Positions 34,726 through 46,498 of a DNA stretch of 64,000 bases are shown piece by piece (within the stretch, counting starts at the first letter, position 1; every line of letters starts with the position of its first letter). The DNA lies in contig CAJNOL010000222.1 in NCBI GenBank assembly GCA_905250125.1, positions 62,001 to 126,000 of the forward strand, read 5' to 3'. The DNA comes from Rotaria sordida (lineage: Eukaryota > Rotifera > Eurotatoria > Philodinida > Philodinidae). The notes under the pieces are model-generated. The model was not told where the DNA came from, ran no database searches, and was given only the letters and a program-made list of their open reading frames with translations. A program made the position numbers and the translations under genes.

Positions 34726-35819
34726 TTTCCTAATTTATTATACAAAGTGATGTTGATTATGGAGAAGTAAAAACTAAAAAGAAAAATTTTTATCTTTTAT
34801 TTCAATTGTTTCTCTTGAGCAAAAATGTCTGTAGAGAGTAAAACCAATTTCTATTTCTATACTGAACTTTGTCCTTAACAAGACTGCTGTTAAAAACTTG
34901 TTGCTCATAATATTTTTTTTAATAAAAAAAAAAATTATTAATCCCTAAGCAAAAATATGCATTGACTATGAAAATGACTTTTTACAGTAGTTCATCAAAA
35001 AATACCCGATATATTCTTCTATTCTAATTGATGAATGATTATGTCGACTGACAGACAACGAAAAGAGACTGTTTTGACGCACACAGAAAGGAGAAATGAG
35101 AGCGAGAAAGATAGAAAAAAGAAAAAAAAAAGAAAAAAAAAGACATACATTCTCTCTCAAGTAAAAATAAGTACTTCTCAGAACAAAATTCACGGTCAAC
35201 AAGGCATCCTTCGACTTTTAATCATAAAAATAAGTCCAAATTATACTCATTATAATAATTATCTACATCTTAGTTTGAAATTCTATATTTAATTTCAATT
35301 TACCTAGAGGGGAAAGATTAGCAATCAACGTTTCTCATTCAGTCATGCTATGGAATATAATTTCTGCTAATAAATATACGAAAAATCTTGAATTTCTTTT
35401 TTGTATTCAAAAGAAAAAAACCTGTAGAGAACAAACTAAAGAAAGATTTTTTGACATTTGTTTTCTACTTATAATGGTATCTGCGGCCGCTTGCAAAAGA
35501 AAGAGAAAAGGTCGTCGCTTCGGTTTTTTTTTCTTTTTTTTTTTTTCTTACATAAACGCCGTTCTTTCTTTCTCTGCAAAAATCTAAAAAAAAGGGAATG
35601 TAAAACAGGCACACTTTGCCCTTTTTCTTCACGCATTAACTCCTCTTCCGTTATAATCAAAAAGGAAGAATAATGATCAGCTGCAAAACATATGAGAAAA
35701 GAAACTACATAGTAAACAGAACTTGTCAAGCGATTTACCAGTTAACTTATATTGACATTATGACTTTATTATTATACAACAATTACAAAACAAAAAAGAA
35801 AATTCATAGATGTTTATTT
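34726..35819. other. Intergenic between AXH gene and IFT88
   Basis: This 1.1 kb holds the AXH gene promoter region and the IFT88 3' UTR, both on the minus strand. Long A/T homopolymer tracts occur at 35116-35141 and 35525-35547. A single GCGGCCGC is at about 35483. No gene is supported. A minus-strand AATAAA is seen as TTTATT near 35765. Confidence 0.5.
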
Positions 35820-38800
35820 TTAGTCTGGTAAAAGTACAGCTGCATCATCATTGTCATCAAAAACTATTGCATGTGTTTCTTTTTTACTAATAGCAGTTTT
35901 TGGTCGTTCATGTGTCATTTGTTGAGGAAATTGATCAATATAAGGATGAATTGTAATAGGTCCTAGAAGAAAATATATATTTAAGTAAAACACAAGAAAA
36001 ATATAAAAACCTTGCTGAGAAAAAACGCCTTTGGTATTATCTAAATCAATTGGTGTACGTTTTCGATGATCATCAGTAGTTTGATTACGATTGCTACGAG
36101 GAGCTTAAATAAATAAATGAATAATGATGTCTATAAAATAATTATTTTAATACTTTCTTGTTCAGCAGATGAAATCTTTCGACCTTTAACAATATTTTGA
36201 CTTTTATCTGCATTTGTTTTACGCTATATAATAAAAAATAAAATAAAATACTTTTTTTTTTAATATTTGAATTTATTCAAATAATATACTTGAAGTTGAA
36301 TGTCTTTCATTTTATTAACTTTCTTTAATTCATTTTCATACATTTCTCGCTCCGGTAAACCAAGATCAATAGAAATTTTAATTAAAAATTGAATACCTAC
36401 AAACAAGAAAAAAAACATAAAGTTATGTTAAAAATAACGAAACCAAGGTGAAGTTGACATAATAATTTTTTTGTTTTACATAGAAATATCGATAAAACAA
36501 AGTTAAAAAAGTACTTTATACGATATCTTCAAACATAAAATTTTTCTTATCTCTATTCGCTGAGCCATAAAAATTTCATTCTTTAATTATAAACAACATT
36601 CTTTATTGTTTATCTATTTGTAGAAGTTTATTAGATTCTTTCAAAACTTAGACGATTATAAATTTAACATTTATTTGAGAAAAAATGTCTTTATACAATG
36701 AAAAAATTTGCAAAATCTATAAAGTTAAACTATTTGTTGATTCTATCATATAAAAATTACAAGCTGATTTACTCTGTCATTAAAAATATATTATGTAATG
36801 TTTCTTTTCAGAAAAAAATATTTTGAAATATTAATATATAGGCTATGCAAAAAAAGTTAATTACATATTTTGAAAGCGCTCGAAGTTTTCTATCACCTTA
36901 TGTATTTACACTTTAGTTTGCACTTTTGCACTAACATACTAAATTGAGCGTAATAGAGTAACCTACATTACCAGATTCCTACGCATTTCATTTAGTCACG
37001 ATCATCAAAATTAATTCTGAAAATTTTTCATTACAACATAATTATCGTTTTAAGAAAAGCAAGTATATAATCTGATAGAACTTGAAATTCTCTATGATTC
37101 AATATATTCATCTATTGTCTTGCATGTATTTATTGCAACAAATAAGTTGCTAGACAATAGATACATATATATGGAATGATAGAGAATTTCAAGCTCTATC
37201 AGATTATATATTTAACGTTGTTTTTTTGAAATAAGGTAATTTTATAGTAATGAAAAATTTTCGAAAGTAATATTGATGATAGTAAGCAAAATGAAGTACA
37301 TGAGAATTCCTTCATTACACTCGATTTATTTTGCTTAAGTGTAAACTCAAACATAAACATAAAGGATGATTGAAAATTCCGAGCGCTTTCAGAATATGTA
37401 ATTATGTTTTTTTTCTATAATGATAATATATTTAAAATACTGATTGCAATTATTTTGTTTTACCCCGGATAGATATTACATGCAGCACTTTTATGAGTTT
37501 TTTTTTTCTTTTCTAATTAAAGACATGTGTTACATATCGTCATTTAGCATATAAGAACAAATTATAATTATTTATATAATTTTGATATTCTTCTTCATTT
37601 TGAATAAAAGAAATGAAATATTTTATTTTCTATTTTTTGATACAAAAAGAAATTATATATTTTATTGTTTTTTTTTCAATCTTACAATCAGTATCATCTG
37701 GAAAATGTTGATGAATCCATTTATATTTTTCTATGGCAGCTGCATAATCACCACTACGACGATGGCATGATGCTACCATTAAATGCCATTTAATTTCACC
37801 AGGTCTAAAGCATTTTTTCTTATTTTTTTTTTTTATATAAGAACAAAAAAAGATGATATTCTTTTACTTGACTAAAGCTGCTTGTGCACAAAATTCTACA
37901 GCTTTTTCTGGATATTGTGCTTCAATATAATGAGATGCTAACCATTCTAATGTTTGAATATCACATGGACAATGTCGATATGCCTTTCAATAGAAAAACA
38001 AAGAATTAAATATTTAAAATTCAAAAAACAAAACTAATGATGTAATTTACATCAAAATAGTATTGTATTGCATCTGATTTATCACCTTGAGAATCAATTA
38101 ATTCACCTATTCGTCGATGTAAATGTCCATCTGTTCGATGAATACTTAATGCTTGTAAATACCTGAAAAAACAAAAATTTTTCATAAAATTCATATAATT
38201 ATATTTCCTTTCGTCAACATATGAAAAAAAAATCATTCGTTAGTAATGTGACTTCGCAAAATTAAAATTCATATACCTTAGGATAATGAATTATCCTAGA
38301 GCTAATTTTTTATATGTGGCATATATATACTAAGTTACTCTAGATGTTCTAAAATAGTCAGCGCTATAGATATTTGTTCAGAGGAATTATAAATAAAAAT
38401 ATTAGCGTTAGAGACATGACATAAACAAGGATATCGACTTCCACTTTAGGACATTTTAGTTTAAAAAAAGAACTCCGAATAAAAAGAAAATATTACATTC
38501 TATAGACAACTCCTGAGGTTAGAAAAAAATTGATTTACTTTTCGCTAGCAATGTGACAGCGTACACAAAAATACTCTTATAATCGAATACGAAATTCCAA
38601 ACGGTACAAATCATTCTTCAAAATCTCTAGAAAATCAGTTTTCAAGAGAAAGTTTTCGGATTTTTTTCTCATATGGCCAGAAAACTAGTCCTTGTAAAGA
38701 ATCAAATGAAAGGTGAGTATGTCTTGTTTTTGATTGAAATTGTCAATATATATTTATTTCTACACATGCCGATGATAGAAATATAAAGATTACCAATAGA

Positions 38801-41800
38801 AAAAGAAATTAGCTAGTGATTTACGAAATGTAATTTTACAAGATAATTAAAATTCTAAGTAAATGATGAGCGTAGCTTTTTATGACAATGAATGATAGAT
38901 ATTAGTGACCGATCAGGATGATAATTAAATTATCGAACATCGATAATTTGATATGTGTTTGATTTTAATTTCAAAAAGTTGTTCTTTTTTTTAGATTAAT
39001 AAATAAGATGATGAGAAAAATCACAAAGAAAAGCACACAATAGTGTTGTGACAGATTTTCATTCAGACTTCAAAGTTCATAGTTACTAACGAGAGAACAT
39101 TCCCAATTTGAAAATCATTTTTGAATTAGAATTCTGTGCATAAAATGGCTCATAATCCTTATAGAATTATAGCCGTTTTATTGAAATTTTAGTCTAACTA
39201 GAATCTCCTGAACATTCTTTTGAGCTGAAACTTTCAGGTAGAGTCCTGCGGGACAAACTTTTTCGTACCCCGAAGCCCGTTGACTGAAAGATGGCTGTAT
39301 GCACGAAGTGCAGTAGCCGACTTATTGCTTTTCATTTGCTTATTTGGCATGACAAATTCTTCTTTTCGATACATTAGTCACGACTACAGCCAGCCACTCG
39401 TTCTCTCTATTTAATCAGCATTTCAAAATGAGAAAAAGTTTGTCAAAATATGACGAGTACACATCTGAAATCTGTTTGTTTTTAAAACCTCGATTACATT
39501 CGGAGGCTGTAAAAATGTCGAAAACGATAATTAACAGTTTAGAGAGGTCGTTCAGTCAGCCGTCTTTTCCACTGAGGCTTCACTCGAATGGCATTATAGA
39601 GTTCTTTTTTCTGTTATTTGTAAGAAATAAGAAAATTAAAATGTACGACAAGTTTTTACATAAAGATTAGAAAATTTCGAGACATTAGCTTTTCTATGTT
39701 CTCCCGCAAAATTTTCGGAATAATCTCGCGGGATGGGACAAACAGACGTTTTTTGAGGATTTAACATAGTCTAGTTACCAGTAGGCCTATCTTCGGACAA
39801 GTTTGGGAAAAACTTTAGGAAGAAGATGCTGCAATTTTTTAGGCAAAGTAAATTGTTCATATCAAAATTCTATTCGAAAGAAACTTAAAATTGAAATTAA
39901 TTTAGCAAAAAAAAAAAAGAATTACTAACCAACTTTTAGCATGATCAATATCATTTGTCTGTTGTAATACTTGAGCCATTAAACAAAAAATTTGTGTATT
40001 TTCTGGTTGAATTACTATATATTTATGAAGAAGATCTTTTACACGTTGATATTGATTTGAATGTATTAAAGTAAGAACTTAACAAATTTATTGAATGTAT
40101 CAATTATAAATTCTTTTTTTTTTTTTACTAAAATTTTCTTACTAAGATTATGAAGAGCTTGAACAAAACCTACATCTATATTAAGTGCTTCTTCATAATA
40201 ATATCGTGCTTTATCATAATCACCTTGAGCAAAACAACAATTACCTTTATTTGTTAAAGCTGAATGAAGAATAAAAAATTTGAAATGATATTGATATAAA
40301 TTTCTAATTAACTTACAAGCCGGATTAAATTTGTCAGATTTTAAAGCTAAATCTGCATATTTATGTGCATTATTTAAATCTTTTTCCTGAAAAATAAGAT
40401 AAATAAAATAATAAAATATTCATAATATTATACCAAAAAGTGCAAAAGTGATAGGTTAGTTGCAGCTAAAATTAATAATAATAATTATAAGTGTTAATGT
40501 GTTTTTATAAGCTTGTTTTTGTGCTTTTTTTTTATATCAATCATACAAACCTGCACTAGCTAATTTTGCTTCAGCTTTTTCGAATTGTTTAAGTGTTGCA
40601 ATAGCCTGAAAAGAAAATAAAAATCATCGTGAATTAATTTTATTTCTTTGCTTGTTTCTTTTTTTCTCTCTCTAACCTTCGGAAAATTGTCTTCATGTAA
40701 ATAAGCAATAGCTTTTTGAATTTCAAGACCATTAACCAATTCTAAATATGATGAATTTCGTACTTGTTCAATACACCATTCATAACCATTAACAAAATCT
40801 CCATCAGAATTGCTACCAATAATTTTAGCTGCTGTTACAATAATATGTTCAGCAAAACGTCGTCTAAGTAAAAGAAATTTTTCACTTTATATTTGTTTTC
40901 GAATAGAAAATTTCTAATTTATATAAAATAGATCAATCCGAACTAGAGATGTACGGAACCAAAATTTTTTTGGTTTCGATCCTGAACATCTCTAATCAAG
41001 ACTACTCATATTTACATTTGAAATATATTCAATATAGAAATTATTCAAATCATCGTTTTCTATAAGTTACATGCATTTCGATTTCAAAATAATTGTAAAC
41101 AGTCAGAAAAAAGATTTTACTTGTATTCATGTGGACAATAGTGACTTTTGAGTACTAAATGAGAAAGAACAAATACTTAGGGCATACTAAAAGTTCTGGT
41201 CACGGCATTTAAAGGATTTTTTCGGATAAGGGGTCCTATTGAGAAATGAAAAACCAAATATACCATGTTATAGAGCTTTTTGAGATGCGTCGAATGATAT
41301 ATAGAAAATCTTGTTTTCATAAGGCTTTAAAGAAACTAGAGTCAATTTACTGATAGACGACTACACATCCACACCCAAGCATGACAAGTTTCTGAATATT
41401 GTAGTCTTTGGTATTTGTAAAATCTTTTTTCTGACATACGATTTTTACAGAATTTTTGACAGGCTACAATCGTCTATATGTAGTATCTCCAGTCATCTTG
41501 TTAGTGTTAGTGTGCAGTCGTCTATCAATAAATTGACTCTAGATCCTTCAAAGTCCTATGAAAACAAGATTTACTATATACCATTCCACGCGCTTCAAAA
41601 AGCTCTACAGTATGGTATATTTGGTTTTTCATTTCTCATAGGTCTCCTTATCCGAAAAGGTTCTTTAAATGCCGTGGCCAGATCTTTTGATATGCTCTAA
41701 GTATATAATAGTCGTTTCGGTACATACTCTAGTGCTATTGGTTTGCATTCAATTATTTGTCTACGAGTGACAGCGCACTGCTTGTCCACTAAACATTTAC

Positions 41801-44800
41801 TGAAGAGAGTTCATAGAATTTCAAAATTCTATGCTTGAATGAAGTACATCTTCACTAATTATTGGCGGACAATCGGATAGCCAATGAAATTCATATGATA
41901 GTACAACAACACACCGTCACACTCTAGTGCTTATTCAAAATATTGAATAGTCAATGCATTTCATATCGAAATTTTATAGATGGATTATGAAAGGAAGGTT
42001 TCTGGAAAACTAAGCACGGTAGTTTTTGAAGTCCCAGATGACTGTAAATATTAGTTTTTCCGAGTGTCATTTTAAAGAGCACAAAATTTTAAATTAAACG
42101 AGAGGTTGCCCTATTTTCTACGACCTTCTGTTAAAAAGTTATAAGCACCACAAAACGAAACTAATTATAGGATTGCTAAAAACTTTGGGTGCGACCGTTG
42201 AACCTTGATAAATCCACAGCCCTAAAACTATTATGTTTGATTTTTTAGAAACCTTTCTCTCATAGTCGATCTATAAAATGTATTGATTATTCTAATTACT
42301 ATTTAGATTTGAATTAAATGCTTGGCATCGTATCAAAACTATGTTAGTCTTATATGTCCGATCGGTCAATTGTTTTTATTTTTAGTGTTCAAAACACTTT
42401 TTTTTCTATTTTTGCCAGTCCGAATATTGGACTGCTGGTTTATACAACTTCAAAATTTTCGATATTTTTTCTTACACAATTTTCTTTTGTAAATTAATCA
42501 TTTAGGAATTTTCTTGACAAATTCATTTTTATATTGCCTGTACTTTCTAATCTCTGATATAAACTTCTTCAAATAAACAATTATCTTCTTTTACTACTAT
42601 ACCGTTTTCGTTCTAATTGTCTCAATCGATCATCTCGTATAGCTTCAAAAACAAGAATTGCTTGTTTATCTTCCTAAAATTATAGAGCAAAATCAATTAA
42701 TCAACAAATAAAATGAATTAATAGATTTTTACAGATATTGAATAATCATTTTCAGAATTTGAAAATGGTATTTTAAGTAAATTATTAAATACTTGTCGTG
42801 TTTTATCACGTTGACCCATTGTATGATAACATAGAAGAAGATTAAAACCACTAAGATAAGTTGCTCGTTCTTGCATTATTATTTCATAAACTTGAGCTGC
42901 TTCAGCATATTGATCCATTAGAATATGTGTAGCAGCAATATTTTGTCGAATTTTAAGTCTTAAAAACAAAAACAAAAAAAATAAAAGATTTCAGATATAA
43001 GAATATACTATCAAGTATTTATACTTTAATTTAGCATTTTGTTCAGATATTTGATCAAGTGCCATTCGATACATTTTTAAAGCTTTTGTATAATTTTTTG
43101 AACGAAGAAAAATATTACCAATATTTACTCGTCTAAAAAAATTTGTTATATTTTTATTATTATGATAATAAATATATAATATGTTTACTTACATTTGAGC
43201 ATGTTCAGGTAATAATTTATTTTTAAGTATTAAATTATATAGATTTATTGCTTCTGTATTCATAGCACATTTTGTAAACATATTTGCACAATGAAGAATA
43301 ACCTATAGAAGAAATTCAATGAATTATTATTAAACTAAACTTATCGATCTTTCTATAATAAAGAGATCAATGCACTATTGAAAATATGTCTAACACAAAT
43401 CAAGATAGTTTTATTCAAAATCAGATTTTTTTTCAGTTAGAAATAAACTAGGTTAACTGGCGATGGAACATTTTCAACTGATCAATCGCTTTCTCGTTGC
43501 AAGCTAGTGAATTGTTAGTTATCAACTATGAGAAATGCCATCATATGTTGGTTTTCTAAGCTAACAAACTTGTCGACTAAAAGTATTTGTCATCTGTCTA
43601 GACTATAGAACATGTCAAATTGCTTAAAAAACCTTCCGAAGTGCTAAAAAGCTTTTGAGCTCAAATTTTTTTCCACAAGTAGCAGTTGTATAAACTAGAA
43701 AAGTCCTAAGATGATATGAACACAAGTTGCGATTTGGCTGAGATATCAACTTTTTACTATAATTTTCCTGCAGGATTCCATTTTTTCGCTTAAATCAAAG
43801 TTTCGAAGTATGACCTAAAACTTTACTTGCATCAAGGTCTGAATTACACTAGCTTACTCACAAAGTTTCAGAATCTTTGAACAAATCATCTTCGAAATAT
43901 GAATTTTTCAAAATATTCATGTATAACACAAAACAGTCTTCATGCTAATATACTCATAATTCGAAGATGATTTGTTCAAAGATTCTGAAACTTTGTGAGT
44001 AAACTAGTGTAATTTAGACCTTGATGCAAGTAAAGTTTCAGGTCATAATTCGAAACTTTGATTTAAGCGAAAAAATGGGATCCGAAAAGGAAAATTATAG
44101 TAAAAAGTCTATATCTCAGCCAAATCGCCACTTGTGCCTATATCATCTTAAGACTTTTCTAGTTTATACATCTCCTACTTGTGGACAAAATTTGAACTCA
44201 AAAGCTTTTTAACACCTCGGAAGGTTCTCTCATTAGTTCAATATGAAAAAATGCATGTAGATATTCGGCATCTTATGGTGTTCGCGATTCGTTGTTATTT
44301 ACTTTTATGACTAAGAGAATTATGTTTACAGAGATGAATAATTGTTCAAATTAATTAAATTTCATTTTTTTTTCTTATTTACTATGCATTTGAAAATATA
44401 ATATACTCTATTGTTTTTAGAATAACTTTTGATAGGAACATCGTAGAAACCTGCGGATTTCCATCGTTCAGGAGAGAAGACGCAGGACCGCCGAAATATA
44501 TCGAAATTGAATTGGTTGGTAATTGACCAATCAGGTAAGTTCTTAGTGAAGACTCTCAAAAGTGATAGTCTGAAGCTGCTTCCTTGTCAATCGACACAAA
44601 ACTGACATTTCTAACTTGTGTTCTGTTCGAAAGTTATGAGACTTTTCCAGAGACCTCCGATATCAGCGAATTCACCTGTGATCGACCGAAGAAGCAGCTA
44701 GGCAGGATAATTCATCATGCTGAGTCGAACGGTGGTATTTATTTCGACATGACATGAAGAATTACTCCTGTCTAGCTTCTTTTCTAAGTAATCAGAAGTA

Positions 44801-46375
44801 AGTGGGCTGAAATCGAGGATCGCAAGAAAAGTCTTATAACTCTCCATTGGCACAACCTATAAATGTCGGCCTTGCATAGATCGAAAGAGGGGAATTTTTT
44901 TCATCAATGAGTCTGATTAAAAGTCTAAATCAAAAGGAAAATAGCTTCAAAATATCGTTTTTGAAAATCTTCACCAAGAATTCATCTGATTGGTCAATTG
45001 CTGACCAATCAAATTTCGATACACTTCAATGACCCTGAGACTTCTCTCTTGAATGATGAAAATTGCAGGTTTCTATGATGTTTCTATCAAAAGTTATTAA
45101 AAAAACAATGGAACATATTATCTTTTGAGAATAGATAGTATTATTTGGTATGTTTTTAATTTGTTCTATGTCAGGCTCATCTGCCGGTGTATGATTTTGA
45201 CAGATCAATAGTGCTGGTTAGAAGTGAAAACTAATTTTGTGTTTCATTATTTTACTTCGCAAAAGAGAACTCCGTCTTGAAACGATTAAATTCTAAAGGT
45301 TTTTTTTTTGTTGCAGAAAAGTAATTTCTATTCTCTGTTTATTCATCAGAGAAACATTTGTTTTTTTTTGAATCTAAACAATTAAATATACTACATACAA
45401 ATCCGGCTAGACTTAAATCTGGTTCGCCAATATTTTTTTCTTCACGAAATCGACTAAGACTTTTTTCATGTTTCATTGCTTCTTCGGCTTTTTCAAGTGC
45501 CTAAAAAAAACAAAAAGAAACAATTTATATTAGATATAAACAAGAGATTATATTTTCTTACTAATTTATTATCATTTTTTTCATATGCAAAACAACTTTG
45601 TTCCACAAGATCAAAAATTATTTTCTCCATTTTACGTACTTTTTCATCATTACTTTCAAAAAAAAAAAATTATATATATATCTATATAACTAAAATTTTC
45701 ATTTCATTCAATTACCCTTCTTCTTTCTTTTCAAATTGATTTGATCCTGCTGTTGCAACATAACTACCTAATGCTCCAGATCCAATCATAAATCCAGCAC
45801 TTTTTATAGCTGTTGTTGGTCTTTTTTGTGCTGTAGTAGGACGACGTAAAGTTGAACCAAGTGGCGCATGCATAGCAATATTTTGTTTTTGAGTAGCAGC
45901 AGCAGCAGCAGCAGCACGTGATGCAGTTCCTAATCGACCGACAGAACTATTCGATGGTACAGGTAAATTTGTATCTTTCGGTCGATTAAATACATTTTTT
46001 ATTTTAGAAAAAACTCCACCCTAAAAAAAAAAGTAAAATCAAACAATCTACATAAGTTTTAAAATTCAAAAAGGCTTTCTCTACTTTTTGAGCTGTAGCT
46101 CCACTGGCTTGATTGGTCTGAAACAAAAAGAGTTTTTCAGTTATTCGTATGATAAAATATAAAAAAAAAAAAAGATAATTACTAATGGAGCTCGTCGACC
46201 ATGACTAGTTTTTAAAAGAGCTTGTTGTAAATTAGTATCATTTTTCAAACTCTTAGAGAACACAATAAAAATATTTTATTTTTTATTTTATTTTTTATGC
46301 AACACAACTCACATTCGTCTCTAACAAAGGATTAAAATCATTAAAACCAGTATATGAATTAATTTTATCTGTCAT
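35820..46375 (-). CDS. IFT88: Intraflagellar transport protein 88 (IFT-B, TPR protein)
   Basis: Twenty-three exons on the minus strand give 848 residues; human IFT88 is about 830. IFT88 is a core subunit of the IFT-B train that carries cargo along cilia. Exon starts to ends: 46375-46313, 46251-46183, 46117-46085, 46020-45716, 45652-45562, 45500-45399, 43302-43193, 43132-43025, 42958-42733, 42673-42603, 40863-40677, 40605-40551, 40465-40434, 40386-40317, 40259-40143, 40077-39930, 38162-38051, 37983-37868, 37804-37686, 36396-36290, 36223-36154, 36103-36011, 35962-35820. Diagnostic text: SYTGFNDFNPL and LLKTSHGRRAPL at the N-terminus, RPTTAIKSAGF, YRMALDQISEQNAKLKLKIRQN, TPR units such as LTNKGNCCFAQGDYDKARYYY and GELIDSQGDKSDAIQYYFDAYRHCPC, VASCHRRSGDYAAAIEKYKW, and the acidic end ERPKTAISKKE..DDNDDAAVLLPD. 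An Ala7 run in exon 4 comes from a (GCT)n repeat. Introns 6, 10, 16 and 19 are 1.3-2.1 kb and repeat-filled; the rest are about 40-80 bp. Confidence 0.97.
36845..37410. mobile_element. Foldback element in IFT88 intron 19
   Basis: The outer arms GTTAATTACATATTTTGAAAGCGCTCG and CGAGCGCTTTCAGAATATGTAATTA pair (the right one as reverse complement). The inner arms TATATAATCTGATAGAACTTGAAATTCTCTATGATTC and GAATGATAGAGAATTTCAAGCTCTATCAGATTATATA pair tightly around CTATTGTCTTGCATG...TAGACAATAGATA. Total about 565 bp, almost entirely stem. No coding frame. Confidence 0.8.
38610..38745. repeat. Dispersed repeat copy B (IFT88 intron 16)
   Basis: The reverse complement of text at 30890-31135 (CTCTAGAAAATCAGTTTTCAAG, AAGTTTTCGGATTTTTTTCTCATATGG, AATCAAATGAAAGGTG). 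The rest of this 1.77 kb intron (to 39929) includes a GC-richer stretch at 39220-39800 with an 80-codon open frame that resembles nothing recognisable. Confidence 0.55.
41178..41700. mobile_element. Foldback element in IFT88 intron 10
   Basis: The left arm (about 41178-41370) includes GGTCACGGCATTTAAAGGATT, GAGAAATGAAAAACCAAATATACCAT and CTAGAGTCAATTTACTGATAGACGACT. The right arm (about 41505-41700) carries their reverse complements (AGTCGTCTATCAATAAATTGACTCTAG, ATGGTATATTTGGTTTTTCATTTCTC, AAATGCCGTGGCC). The centre is about 135 bp and has a CATCCACACCC motif. The 62-codon open frame on the right arm is a by-product of the repeat. Confidence 0.8.
42030..42165. repeat. Solo arm related to the CTU2 intron foldback
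   Basis: GAGCACAAAATTTTAAATTAAACGAGAGGTTGCCC and TTCTACGACCTTCTGTTAAAAAGTTATAAGC closely match text at 27240-27320 and 27375-27460. Only one arm is obvious here, so it is a partial or degraded copy. Confidence 0.55.
43630..44225. mobile_element. Near-perfect foldback element in IFT88 intron 6 (first of two)
   Basis: The left arm 43632-43900 includes CTTTTGAGCTCAAATTTTTTTCC, AACTAGAAAAGTCCTAAGATGATAT, CGCTTAAATCAAAGTTTCG and GATTCTTTGAACAAATCATCTTCGAA in order or complement. The right arm 43955-44225 carries the reverse complements with few mismatches: GAAGATGATTTGTTCAAAGATTCTGAAACTTTGTGAGTAA mirrors the left arm. The loop is only about 60 bp. The high identity of the arms suggests this copy is younger than the other foldbacks. 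Confidence 0.85.
44418..45097. mobile_element. Foldback element in IFT88 intron 6 (second of two)
   Basis: The left terminus AATAACTTTTGATAGGAACATCGTAGAAACCTGCGG is mirrored by the right TTGCAGGTTTCTATGATGTTTCTATCAAAAGTTATT. Inner pairs include CAATTGAATTGGTTGGTAATTGACCAATCAG-like text against CTGATTGGTCAATTGCTGACCAATCAAATT. The arms are about 140-150 bp and the unpaired centre about 390 bp. The element lies 190 bp beyond the previous one. Confidence 0.8.
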
Positions 46376-46498
46376 TATGAAAAATCTAAAGAAAAAAAAT
46401 ATATAATTTATATATATATCACTTTCAAATCACCGTTAGAACCACCAGATGTCGAAAGACAAGAAAAAAAAAAAGAGAAAAAATTAGTCAATTTAAGA
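46376..46498 (-). promoter_or_regulatory. FAM47E-IFT88 spacer with acceptor before the IFT88 ATG
   Basis: Only 123 bp lie between the stop of the upstream gene (46499) and the IFT88 ATG (46375). Read on the minus strand, it has a pyrimidine tract, then TATATATTTTTTTTCTTTAG ending about 10 bases before the ATG, a strong 3' splice acceptor. No AATAAA occurs in the spacer on the minus strand. This is the layout of an operon resolved by trans-splicing. Confidence 0.55.

Noticed and set aside
35478-35490. NotI site GCGGCCGC as a sign of cloning or vector sequence
   Set aside because: Flanking sequence is ordinary AT-rich genomic DNA with no vector text.
39428-39670. 80-codon frame in IFT88 intron 16
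   Set aside because: No recognisable domain; lies in repeat-like GC-richer intron sequence.
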